Source: Nitrospirales bacterium (GTDB taxonomy: Bacteria > Nitrospirota > Nitrospiria > Nitrospirales > UBA8639). From it: a DNA stretch of 5,364 nt. Positions within the stretch are counted from its first letter, which is position 1. Each line of letters starts with the position of its first letter. Both the position numbers and the translations under genes were made by a program. Below are positions 1-5,364 of the stretch, one piece after another. Under the pieces are notes generated by a model that had not been told where the DNA came from, made no database searches, and saw only the letters and a program-made list of their open reading frames with translations. Where the stretch lies: NCBI GenBank assembly GCA_013817135.1, contig JACDDF010000200.1, positions 1 through 5,364 on the forward strand. Reading direction: 5' to 3'.

Positions 1-1
1 T

Positions 2-412
2 GATGCCATCTTGGAATATCAACGTCATCCGCCCCACAAGAACAAGATGATAAAAACCGGAGCATCGGCTCAACTCGTGCCCTACTCAGCATCGCAACCT
101 CTTTTTCTCAATGCTCGAGGAGGGCGATTAACCGCTCGAAGCGTGGAACGCATGATGAAGCAAGAGACCGAACACCGTTTCAATAAGACGGTCACTCCCC
201 ACACCCTGCGCCATTCCTTTGCCACCCACCTCCTCGATGAGGGAGCTGACCTGCGAGCCATCCAGGAACTCTTGGGGCATGCTTCGCTCGCCACAACCCA
301 AAAATACACCCATGTGGCAACTGACCAACTCATGGCCGTTTATGACCGGGCGCACCCCCGATCCGGCTCTTCTCACTCCATACCCCCAGAAGGAGACCTT
401 CTCAAACGATGA
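2..412 (+). CDS. xerC: Tyrosine recombinase XerC-type, C-terminal catalytic part (5' end outside window)
   Basis: This is a phage-integrase-family site-specific recombinase. XerC with XerD resolves chromosome dimers at dif during division. The frame is open from base 2, so the gene began before the window and about 136 codons are visible. Seen: the block [12 protein letters not shown] with catalytic His (200-202) and Arg (209-211), then [16 protein letters not shown] with the second-box His (278-280) and the nucleophilic Tyr at 305-307. The first catalytic Arg and the N-terminal SAM-like domain lie outside. The core ends at the usual Xer sequence AHPR, after which about 18 residues form a Ser/Pro-rich tail running into hslV. 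The stop TGA (410-412) overlaps the hslV start as ATGA. Adjacency to hslVU matches the codV/xerC-clpQ-clpY arrangement known in other bacteria, which favours XerC over XerD or an integron or phage integrase. Family is certain; the XerC name rests partly on context. Confidence 0.9.
   Translation, partial: DAILEYQRHPPHKNKMIKTGASAQLVPYSASQPLFLNARGGRLTARSVERMMKQETEHRFNKTVTPHTLRHSFATHLLDEGADLRAIQELLGHASLATTQKYTHVATDQLMAVYDRAHPRSGSSHSIPPEGDLLKR
391..412 (+). promoter_or_regulatory. hslV ribosome binding site inside xerC, with ATGA stop/start overlap
   Basis: AGGAGA at 391-396 lies within the last codons of xerC, 12 bases before the hslV ATG (409-411). That ATG shares four bases with the xerC stop (410-412). 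The purine-rich block is a good Shine-Dalgarno core, though the spacing is rather long. The overlap suggests translational coupling, with ribosomes ending xerC able to restart on hslV. The choice of start is supported by the protein, because it places the catalytic Thr after a five-residue propeptide. Confidence 0.6.
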
Positions 413-945
413 AGATTCGATCCACTACGATTTTGTGCGTCCGCAAGGGGACTACAGTGGCCATGGGCTGTGATGGTCAGGTCACCGTCGGCAGCACGAT
501 TATGAAAAGTAACGCCAAGAAACTCCGGAAAATGCATCAAGATCAGGTGCTCACCGGCTTTGCGGGAGCGACTGCGGATGCGTTTACCTTATTTGAAAAA
601 TTCGACGCGAAGCTGGAAGAATATCGAGGAAATCTGACCCGAGCCGCGGTTGAACTGGCGAAGGATTGGCGAACGGATCGGGTCCTTCGACGATTGGAAG
701 CGCTTTTAGCGGTGGCCGACCGGGAGCATTCATTCATTATTACCGGCACAGGTGATGTGGTCGAACCGGAAGATGGGATTTTGGCTATTGGATCGGGAGG
801 ACCCTATGCCTTATCGGCTGCTCGAGCCCTCCTGGCTCATACCGAACTGCTACCCTCCCAGGTTGTCGAACAGAGCATGCAAATCGCCGCCGGAATCGAT
901 ATTTATACCAACCATCACATTGTCATTGAGGAGTTATCGTCATAA
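409..945 (+). CDS. hslV: ATP-dependent protease subunit HslV (ClpQ)
   Basis: HslV is the proteolytic subunit of the HslVU (ClpQY) complex: a cytoplasmic dodecamer of two stacked hexamers, related to proteasome beta subunits, which degrades proteins unfolded by HslU. The product is 178 residues, the normal length. After a short propeptide MKIRS the sequence TTILCVRKG gives the N-terminal nucleophile Thr6 (mature Thr1). Asp22 and Lys38 align with mature Asp17 and Lys33, and the GSGG turn (128-131) carries the Ser equivalent to mature Ser124. The active site therefore looks complete, of the Thr type rather than the Ser type of Bacillus ClpQ. One oddity is Cys21 just before Asp22, where Gly is usual. 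The gene overlaps xerC by four bases, and hslU starts 3 bp after its stop, so subunit levels are probably coupled on one transcript. Confidence 0.97.
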   Translation: MKIRSTTILCVRKGTTVAMGCDGQVTVGSTIMKSNAKKLRKMHQDQVLTGFAGATADAFTLFEKFDAKLEEYRGNLTRAAVELAKDWRTDRVLRRLEALLAVADREHSFIITGTGDVVEPEDGILAIGSGGPYALSAARALLAHTELLPSQVVEQSMQIAAGIDIYTNHHIVIEELSS

Positions 946-951
946 CGTATG
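928..951 (+). promoter_or_regulatory. Probable hslU ribosome binding site within hslV
   Basis: GAGGAG at 928-933, in the last codons of hslV, is the only good purine-rich block before the hslU ATG at 949-951. The gap of 15 bases is longer than usual, so translation of hslU may depend partly on reinitiation after the hslV stop (943-945), three bases before the start. No better in-frame start with a closer site is apparent. Confidence 0.4.
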
Positions 952-2352
952 GAACAAGAGACTTCACCAACACCCAAAAACTTGGGCTCCCTCACTCCAC
1001 GCCAAATTGTGGAAGAGTTAGACCGCTATGTCATTGGACAACGGGACGCCAAGCGCATGGTCGCCATCGCGTTACGAAACCGCTGGCGACGCCAACAGCT
1101 CAGCCCGGAACTCCGTGATGAAATTGTCCCGAAAAATATCATCATGATTGGCCCAACAGGTGTCGGGAAAACCGAAATTTCCCGACGAGTCTCAAAATTA
1201 GCAGATGCGCCATTCATTAAAGTTGAGGCCTCCAAATTTACCGAGGTGGGATACGTCGGCAGGGACGTGGAATCTCTGATTCGTGACCTCACAGATTTAT
1301 CCATCAATATGGTCAAAACTGCTTACCTGGAAAAGGTCCAAAAGAAGGCTGAAGACATGGCCGAAGAGCGCGTCTTAGATATGCTGCTTCCACCCTCGCC
1401 GTCGAGTCCTTCGTTTGAGTTCACTGAAGAGTCAGCAGAGGCTCCCACTCAACAGAAACAGGATCAACAGGAATCCACCCGCTCAAAACTTCGCCTTCAG
1501 CTACGCGAGGGCAAACTGGATAATCGGATGGTGGAAATCGAAATCAAGGAACGAGGAGGACTTCCGGTTGGAATCATTTCCAATATCGGGGGGATGGAAG
1601 ATCTTGAGCACAACCTTCGGGATATGCTCGGCGGCATGATGCCGGGTAAAAAGAAAAATCGCCGGATGAAAGTCTCAGAAGCCCTGAAATTCATGGCCCA
1701 AGAAGAAGCGCAAAAACTCATTGATATGGAAGAAGTCACCAAAGAGGCCATTACCCGCACGGAACAATCGGGGATCGTCTTCCTGGACGAGATTGACAAA
1801 ATTGCCGGGCGAGAGAAAAACACAGGCCCCGACATTTCCCGGGAAGGCGTGCAGCGTGACCTCCTTCCGATCGTGGAAGGATCAACGGTCAATACCAAAC
1901 ACGGCCCGGTCAAAACCGATCATATTTTATTTATTGCCGCAGGAGCATTTCACGTGGCCAAACCCTCGGACTTGATTCCTGAATTACAAGGTCGGTTTCC
2001 CATCCGGGTTGAACTGGAGCCCCTCACGAAGGATGACCTCATCCGCATTTTAACCGAACCCAAGAACGCCCTGGTCAAACAATATCACGCATTGCTGAGC
2101 ACAGAAGGGATCGCGTTAGAATTCACTAAAGACGGGATCGAAGAAATTGCAGCCACTGCTGTGCAGGTGAATGACCGAACCGAAAACATCGGCGCACGAC
2201 GGCTCTTCACCATCGTGGAACGGTTATTGGAAGATGTTTCGTTTGAAGCACAAGATCTTCAGGAAAAAGAGGTCGTCATCAACGCGCAGTATGTTCGGGA
2301 CCACCTGCAAAGTATTGTGAAAGACGAAGATCTCAGCCGGTTCATTCTTTAA
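949..2352 (+). CDS. hslU: ATP-dependent protease ATPase subunit HslU (ClpY)
   Basis: HslU is the hexameric AAA+ unfoldase that caps HslV, unfolds substrates with ATP and threads them into the protease chamber. The 467-residue product is close to the usual length. In order it shows an N-terminal segment with the family sequence [12 protein letters not shown] (25-36), Walker A GPTGVGKT (68-75), the pore loop GYVG (101-104), a variable intermediate (I) domain roughly 115-260 with a Pro/Ser/Gln/Glu-rich stretch at about 148-178, Walker B VFLDEID (277-283), a sensor-1 region around FIAAGAFH (328-335), the arginine-finger segment LQGRFPIR (Arg349) and sensor-2 GARRL (415-419). The C-terminus DLSRFIL matches the conserved tail that docks into HslV and activates it. 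All key residues are present, so the enzyme should be active. The pair is commonly heat-shock regulated, but no such promoter is visible here. Confidence 0.98.
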   Translation: MEQETSPTPKNLGSLTPRQIVEELDRYVIGQRDAKRMVAIALRNRWRRQQLSPELRDEIVPKNIIMIGPTGVGKTEISRRVSKLADAPFIKVEASKFTEVGYVGRDVESLIRDLTDLSINMVKTAYLEKVQKKAEDMAEERVLDMLLPPSPSSPSFEFTEESAEAPTQQKQDQQESTRSKLRLQLREGKLDNRMVEIEIKERGGLPVGIISNIGGMEDLEHNLRDMLGGMMPGKKKNRRMKVSEALKFMAQEEAQKLIDMEEVTKEAITRTEQSGIVFLDEIDKIAGREKNTGPDISREGVQRDLLPIVEGSTVNTKHGPVKTDHILFIAAGAFHVAKPSDLIPELQGRFPIRVELEPLTKDDLIRILTEPKNALVKQYHALLSTEGIALEFTKDGIEEIAATAVQVNDRTENIGARRLFTIVERLLEDVSFEAQDLQEKEVVINAQYVRDHLQSIVKDEDLSRFIL

Positions 2353-2436
2353 AATCAATACATCTGTTACTATGGCCATATTTCCCTTTCGCCTGTGCTA
2401 TTCTCCCCGAAACCCTGGAGCCCGTGAGTAGGTTGC
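2353..2436 (+). promoter_or_regulatory. hslU-argB gap with weak candidate promoter for argB
   Basis: This 84-bp gap is the widest within the cluster. It contains TGCTATTCT at 2396-2404, which resembles an extended -10 element, but no convincing -35 box about 17 bp upstream. A perfect 10-bp palindrome TATGGCCATA sits at 2371-2380. No hairpin plus T-run is seen, so read-through from hslU into argB is likely, perhaps with a weak internal promoter. Before argB the purine motif AGG (2430-2432) is only 4 bases from the ATG, and TGGAG (2416-2420) is 16 away, so the ribosome binding site is poor. Confidence 0.2.
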
Positions 2437-3330
2437 ATGAACAAACTGATTAAAAAAGCTGACATCCTGATTGAGGCGCTTCCCTATATTCGGACCCTGG
2501 CCGGAAAAATCGTGGTCATCAAATACGGGGGCAGCGCCATGGTCCATGAGGAACTCAAGGAAGGCTTCGCCGAAGATGTCGTCTTATTAAAATATGTCGG
2601 ATTGCAACCGATTATCGTTCATGGCGGTGGGCCACAAATTAACAAAATACTGGAAAAATTCGGCATTGAGGCGAAATTCCTGCATGGGGTTCGGGTCACG
2701 GATCAGCCAACCATGGAAGTAGTCGAAATGGTCCTGGGTGGAAAAATCAACAAGGAAATCGTGTCGTTGTTGAACCAGCATGGCGCCAAAGCTGTCGGAC
2801 TTACCGGCAAGGATGGTCGCCTCCTGACCACGAAACCATTTAATCCCAAGAGTCTTATTCACACCTACAGCGGATCAACCGACGTGCTGCACCCTGAAGA
2901 CTACGGACTCGTCGGCCAAGTCAGTCATGTCGACACCGCATTGCTCCATACGCTTCAAGAGGCCAATTTCATTCCGGTCATTGCGCCAATTGGAGTGGAC
3001 GCCAAATGGAAAACCCATAACATCAATGCCGATCTGGTAGCAGGCAGCGTAGCTGCAGCGGTTCAAGCCGAAAAACTACTGGTCTTAAGCGATGTCAAAG
3101 GCATTCGTGATGCCAATAATCGGCACGTCTCCACCCTCTCCAAAAAAGACATGGAACGAATGGTCAAAAAGCAGGTCATCAGTGCAGGCATGCTCCCCAA
3201 AGTTCATGCCTGTTTAACCGCCCTTCAGGGTGGCGTCCGCAAGGCGCACATTATTGATGGACGTGTGCCTCATGCGGTGTTACTCGAAATTTTCACCGAC
3301 AAAGGCATCGGGACAGAAATTCTGGCATAA
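2437..3330 (+). CDS. argB: Acetylglutamate kinase
   Basis: N-acetyl-L-glutamate kinase catalyses the second step of arginine synthesis, transferring phosphate from ATP to N-acetylglutamate in the cytoplasm. The 297-residue product belongs to the amino-acid kinase family. Seen: VIKYGGSAM with Lys29, HGGGPQI (62-68, substrate-binding glycine loop), Arg86 in VRVTD, GLTGKDG (121-127), NINAD (195-199), LSDVKGI (217-223), AGMLPK with Lys255, which should contact the transferred phosphate, and the end EIFTDKGIGTEI. The N-terminal helix of about 20 residues before the first strand, and the length near 300, fit the hexameric arginine-inhibited class rather than the shorter E. coli type, so feedback inhibition by arginine is inferred. 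An in-frame TGA at 2425-2427 rules out a longer start. The next gene begins 5 bp after the stop. Confidence 0.97.
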   Translation: MNKLIKKADILIEALPYIRTLAGKIVVIKYGGSAMVHEELKEGFAEDVVLLKYVGLQPIIVHGGGPQINKILEKFGIEAKFLHGVRVTDQPTMEVVEMVLGGKINKEIVSLLNQHGAKAVGLTGKDGRLLTTKPFNPKSLIHTYSGSTDVLHPEDYGLVGQVSHVDTALLHTLQEANFIPVIAPIGVDAKWKTHNINADLVAGSVAAAVQAEKLLVLSDVKGIRDANNRHVSTLSKKDMERMVKKQVISAGMLPKVHACLTALQGGVRKAHIIDGRVPHAVLLEIFTDKGIGTEILA

Positions 3331-3335
3331 CGGAC

Positions 3336-3989
3336 ATGAAACTTTCCAAGCAAGCCTCCCCATCAGATTCTTCACATACCCAAACCTCGACCGTTCCCCA
3401 ACCTGATCAACATTCCGCGCTAATCTTAGTCGACTTACAAAATGACTTCTTTCCGGGTGGGGCACTGGCCGTTCCCGAGGCAAACAGCCTCATTCCTCTC
3501 ATCAACGCCTACATCAAGCACTTCAGCCGTCAAGGCTGGCCCATACTGGCAACCAGAGATTGGCACCCGGCCAATCACAGCTCCTTCACTGAACAACAGG
3601 GGCCTTGGCCGACTCATGGAGTCCAAGGGTCACGCGGAGCTCAATTTCATTCCGACTTAGTCCTTCCTCCCGGGATGATGGTCATTTCTAAAGGAACCGA
3701 TCCGAAGAAAGATTCGAGATCCGGCTTTGATGGTACAAGTCTGGCCGACCGCCTGGAAGATCTCAACATCCAAACATTGTATGTGCTGGGACTACCTACC
3801 GAAGATTGCGTCAAGCACACGGTTCTCGATGGCTGTCAACGCGGGCTTCGAGTCGTCCTGCTCACGGATGCCACGAAGGGGGGCAACCCCCAACAAGATA
3901 ATTCCCGGAATGCCCTCCAAGAAATGGCCGATGCAGGCGCTTGCCTCGCGAACATCAGCGATATGGGAATCTCCACTTCATCTCTCTGA
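3336..3989 (+). CDS. pncA: Nicotinamidase-like isochorismatase-superfamily hydrolase
   Basis: This cysteine hydrolase probably converts nicotinamide to nicotinate plus ammonia, the entry to Preiss-Handler NAD salvage. In its 217 residues the triad reads Asp33 (ILVDLQNDF), Lys119 (ISKGTD) and Cys158 (GLPTEDCV). Metal ligands are Asp75, His77 and His81 (RDWHPANH) and probably His94 (WPTH). Blocks PGGALAV, GAQFH, SGFDGTSL and TDATKGG also fit nicotinamidases. Two things are odd: a Ser/Thr/Gln/Pro-rich N-terminal extension of about 26 residues before the fold, and Gly95 where WPxHC enzymes usually have Cys. The extension holds no alternative ATG, GTG or TTG, so the start at 3336 stands. No clear Shine-Dalgarno is seen; with argB ending 5 bp upstream, translation is likely by coupling. 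Family is certain; nicotinamide as substrate is well supported but pyrazinamidase-like or related amide activity is possible. Confidence 0.88.
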   Translation: MKLSKQASPSDSSHTQTSTVPQPDQHSALILVDLQNDFFPGGALAVPEANSLIPLINAYIKHFSRQGWPILATRDWHPANHSSFTEQQGPWPTHGVQGSRGAQFHSDLVLPPGMMVISKGTDPKKDSRSGFDGTSLADRLEDLNIQTLYVLGLPTEDCVKHTVLDGCQRGLRVVLLTDATKGGNPQQDNSRNALQEMADAGACLANISDMGISTSSL

Positions 3990-4019
3990 ATAGTATCCGA
4001 CCCACTCCTTTTGTGCTAT

Positions 4020-4046
4020 GCGTGAGGCTGCCTTTCCTCACGCTTT
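4020..4046 (+). terminator. Probable intrinsic terminator of the xerC-nicotinamidase cluster
   Basis: A perfect 8-bp inverted repeat, GCGTGAGG (4020-4027) and CCTCACGC (4036-4043), encloses an 8-base loop and is followed by TTT then GACTT. The stem is GC-rich and lies 30 bp after the nicotinamidase stop, where a terminator is expected. The T-run is short and interrupted, so efficiency is uncertain. The opposite strand has no T-tract after the stem, so it should act only rightwards. Confidence 0.55.
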
Positions 4047-4052
4047 GACTTG

Positions 4053-4100
4053 GGAAAATTTTCCTGTCATCACATCCTCGCCTTTCGGAATTTTTTCCCA
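4053..4100. repeat. Pair of AT-rich palindromes forming a larger inverted repeat
   Basis: GGAAAATTTTCC at 4053-4064 is a perfect 12-bp palindrome. GGAATTTTTTCC at 4087-4098 is a near copy with centre 34 bp away. Taken with flanking bases, 4051-4064 and 4087-4100 form inverted arms of 14 bp with two mismatches around a 22-base spacer. They lie between the cluster terminator and the transposase-like ORF. They could be a protein-binding site, an end of the IS-like element or chance in an AT-rich gap; nothing decides between these. Confidence 0.4.
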
Positions 4101-4180
4101 GGCATCCCTCCTTTGCGCTTTTACCTGATGATGCACATTTTCCCTCAAGAGTCGCATTGAGAAATCCGAGAAGTGGATTC

Positions 4181-4648
4181 ATGAGACCAAAGGGTAGTGC
4201 AGAAAAACTAGAAGCCAGACGGCGAATGGCTGCCAGCCTGTTGGCCAAAGGTCGAGGCATTCGCGAGGTTGCCCGAACAATCGGGGCAGCGCCATCGTCG
4301 GTCAAGCGATGGAAAGATGCACTCGAACAAGGCGGGAAAAATGCCTTGAAATCCAAACCCCATACCGGTCGTCCATCACGCCTTTCGCCCAAACAACGCC
4401 AACATCTCCTCCAAATTCTCCAACGAGGTCCACGAGCCGCAAAGATGCGGACTGATCAATGGACCTGTCGCCTTATTGGCCGAATGATTCGGCGATACTT
4501 CGGGGTGAAATATCACCCTGACCATGTGAGTCGGATTTTGCGAGGGTTAGGTTGGAAGAACCAAAAGAAAGTCAGCCCGGTTAAAAAAACCAGCAGGACA
4601 GAACAAATACGCCTTCGGCGTTTGAAGCAATCGCGGCGCCATCGGTAA
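4181..4648 (+). CDS. IS630-type transposase N-terminal (helix-turn-helix) protein, catalytic domain missing
   Basis: The 155-residue basic product matches the DNA-binding half of IS630-family transposases. Residues 12-45 form a helix-turn-helix (ARRRMAASLLAKG, IREVARTIGAAPSSVKRWK), followed by the linker GGKNALKSKPHTGRPSRLS (51-69). A second winged-helix part follows at about 70-125 (TDQWTCRLIGRMIRRYFGVKYHPDHVSRILRGLGW), then a Lys/Arg-rich tail. The DDE catalytic domain that should follow is absent in this frame, as the ORF stops at 4646-4648. It is therefore either the first ORF of a two-ORF element whose second ORF has decayed, or a truncated relic. I chose ATG 4181 because MRPKGSAE is the typical beginning of this family and GAGAAG (4168-4173) lies 7 bases upstream; a TTG at 4157 would add eight residues. 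The product could still bind DNA but should not transpose. Confidence 0.75.
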   Translation: MRPKGSAEKLEARRRMAASLLAKGRGIREVARTIGAAPSSVKRWKDALEQGGKNALKSKPHTGRPSRLSPKQRQHLLQILQRGPRAAKMRTDQWTCRLIGRMIRRYFGVKYHPDHVSRILRGLGWKNQKKVSPVKKTSRTEQIRLRRLKQSRRHR

Positions 4649-4752
4649 GAAATTTTTCGATGGGGGTCACTTCGATCCTCGATAACCAAAACATCGGTTT
4701 CGGCTCCTAGCAAACATCTTTTCTTTCTTGCTGCCTGTCTCGAAATTTTCTC

Positions 4753-4772
4753 GACTGCCCCAGGGGACAGTC
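4753..4772. repeat. Imperfect palindrome, REP-like hairpin
   Basis: GACTGCCCCAGGGGACAGTC reads as arms GACTG/CAGTC and CCCC/GGGG around a central A, with one unpaired A (4767) on the right. Its GC-rich arms and the GGGGACAGTC core resemble repetitive extragenic palindromes mobilised by IS200-like REP-associated transposases, but only one copy occurs in this window and no T-run follows, so it is not a standard terminator. Alternatively it is a chance feature inside decayed transposase sequence. Confidence 0.4.
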
Positions 4773-5013
4773 CTTACTACACCATTCACCACAAGCTTCA
4801 GTACAGAGAGCCTTTCTGCCGGGCAAGAAGTCATGGCCCAAAAGAACGTCTCATACGACTCATCAACAAACGCGTCGATTCATGGAGTAACGAAAGGAAA
4901 TCTCAGATGCACCCAGTGACTGACGACATCCTCATGAAACCATGCCAAGCAAGCAAAGGCCTCTGCCAAGGTGGCTGACTGAGTGAAGGCGGTCAAGTTC
5001 AATTGGCCCGATG

Positions 5014-5036
5014 GGAAATAACACGTTTTTATTTCC
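5014..5036. repeat. AT-rich inverted repeat just downstream of the histidine kinase
   Basis: GGAAATAA (5014-5021) and TTATTTCC (5029-5036) are perfect 8-bp arms around a 7-base loop, starting 6 bp beyond the kinase stop in its reading direction. The position suits a transcript 3' end, but the stem is AT-rich and no T-run follows on the minus strand, so a terminator role is weakly supported. Confidence 0.3.
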
Positions 5037-5042
5037 TTCGAC

Positions 5043-5364
5043 TCATTCTTCTTTCCCTCCTCCCTCCTCGGCAATGATCGCTCGAGGAAAGTACACCCGA
5101 AAGGTCGAGCCTTGCCCCGGAGTCGATTCGACTTCAATGTTTCCTTGATGCCGATCAATGATGCGACGCACAATGGCCAAACCCACTCCTTGACGACCTT
5201 CCGGCTCCACGACCGGATACGAGAATGCCTCAAAAATTCCGGCATGATGCTCTGCAGAAATCCCAATCCCGTTATCTCCAACAGAATAGACCGACCATCC
5301 ATGCATCGTGTTACCGGAGATAATAATTTCTCCCGGACATGCAGGATCGAGATATTTCTGGGCA
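5043..5364 (-). CDS. Sensor histidine kinase, C-terminal ATPase domain (5' part outside window)
   Basis: The minus-strand frame is open from the right edge to a TGA at 5043-5045, giving the last 106 residues of a two-component sensor kinase. This is the HATPase_c domain, which binds ATP to phosphorylate a His in the upstream dimerisation helix. Counting from the edge, seen in order: AQKYLDP (1-7), the end of the N box whose Asn lies just outside; a G1 box DNGIGI (30-35); an F box IFEAF (43-47); a G2 box GVGLAIV (59-65); and the closing GNIEVESTPGQGSTFRVYFP. A short Gly/Glu tail ends the protein, so there is no fused receiver domain. An ATG at 5304-5306 is internal and not the start. Sensor domains, membrane segments and the partner regulator are not visible, so the signal is unknown. 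The gene faces the xerC-nicotinamidase cluster convergently. Confidence 0.92.
   Translation of the reverse strand, partial: AQKYLDPACPGEIIISGNTMHGWSVYSVGDNGIGISAEHHAGIFEAFSYPVVEPEGRQGVGLAIVRRIIDRHQGNIEVESTPGQGSTFRVYFPRAIIAEEGGGKEE

Larger units (their letters stand above)
4181..4830 (+). mobile_element. Decayed IS630-type insertion element (limits uncertain)
   Basis: The helix-turn-helix ORF at 4181-4648 is followed by about 180 bases in which short pieces reminiscent of the DDE half appear in shifting frames. Examples are ILD at about 4675-4683, LLPVS just after 4728 and APGDSPYYTIHH at about 4757-4792, the last recalling the WAPRGQTP block of IS630 transposases. Stops and frame changes separate them. 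No terminal inverted repeats or TA target duplication could be fixed, so the outer limits are only a guess. Presence of an element rests on the ORF; the downstream relic is inference. Confidence 0.4.
4649..5042. other. Gene-free stretch between transposase relic and histidine kinase
   Basis: About 390 bases hold no gene I can support. The left part (to roughly 4830) may be decayed transposase sequence. A 20-bp imperfect palindrome lies at 4753-4772 and an AT-rich inverted repeat at 5014-5036. Open frames here (for example 63 codons from 4728) show no recognisable protein and no convincing ribosome site. No tRNA or other structured RNA was recognised. Confidence 0.5.

Noticed and set aside
1497..1913. 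138-codon open frame on the minus strand inside hslU
   Set aside because: It is Ser/Arg-rich, antisense to conserved hslU sequence including Walker B, and lacks recognisable motifs; a shadow of hslU.
2371..2380. Palindrome TATGGCCATA before argB as an operator
   Set aside because: It is only 10 bp, does not extend, and does not resemble a known arginine-repressor box; chance is a sufficient explanation.
4045..4073. Possible promoter with TTGACT as -35
   Set aside because: TTGACT at 4045-4050 is a fair -35 match, but no -10 element appears at 16-18 bp, and it overlaps the tail of the terminator hairpin.
4157..4180. Upstream TTG start for the HTH ORF
   Set aside because: It would add eight residues outside the usual family start. 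The ATG at 4181 begins the typical MRPKG sequence and has a better-placed purine stretch.
3955..4392. 145-codon minus-strand open frame between the nicotinamidase and the transposase ORF
   Set aside because: It runs antisense through the end of the hydrolase, the terminator hairpin and the HTH region, with no recognisable domain. The plus-strand frames explain the sequence better.
4661..4690. TTCGATCC resembling a tRNA T-loop
   Set aside because: No pairing T-stem, anticodon arm or acceptor stem could be drawn around it.
4880..5302. 140-codon open frame on the minus strand
   Set aside because: It overlaps the histidine kinase ATPase domain in another frame. The kinase frame carries all expected motifs, while this one shows no recognisable domain, so it is a shadow.
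1..5364. CRISPR array, defence cluster or other novel multi-gene system
   Set aside because: No regularly spaced direct repeats and no defence-type genes were seen. Except for the transposase relic, the genes belong to well-known housekeeping or signalling families.

Overview
The window looks like a stretch of bacterial chromosome with roughly balanced base composition. Four genes read rightwards as a housekeeping cluster: the 3' end of a XerC-type tyrosine recombinase, hslV, hslU and argB. A nicotinamidase-like gene follows a few bases after argB. The order xerC/codV-hslV-hslU is a known bacterial arrangement. Continuation into argB, together with the flavour of the proteins, suggests a Nitrospira-like bacterium (Nitrospirota). 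This is an impression from memory, not a demonstrated placement, and a deltaproteobacterial lineage cannot be excluded.

Layout. Bases 2-412 carry the catalytic C-terminal part of XerC. It overlaps hslV (409-945) by the four bases ATGA. hslU (949-2352) follows after 3 bp, and the two encode the protease and the unfoldase of the HslVU (ClpQY) machine. An 84-bp gap leads to argB (2437-3330, N-acetylglutamate kinase, arginine synthesis). Five bases later comes an isochorismatase-superfamily gene with a full nicotinamidase catalytic and metal site (3336-3989, NAD salvage). A hairpin at 4020-4043 probably ends the transcript. The genes are tightly packed and co-directional, so they are probably co-transcribed, although their functions (chromosome resolution, proteolysis, arginine and NAD metabolism) form no obvious single pathway.

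The right third is different. A 155-codon helix-turn-helix ORF (4181-4648) resembles the DNA-binding half of an IS630-type transposase. The DDE catalytic half is not readable after it, and only weak frame-shifted echoes can be seen. The region from 4649 to 5042 holds no gene I can support, but it carries a 20-bp imperfect palindrome and other short inverted repeats. Leftward-reading sequence at 5043-5364 is the C-terminal ATPase domain of a sensor histidine kinase that enters from beyond the right edge and faces the other genes.

I found no convincing undescribed system. The points most worth a second look are the decayed IS630-type element with its flanking AT-rich palindromes and the hairpin at 4753-4772.
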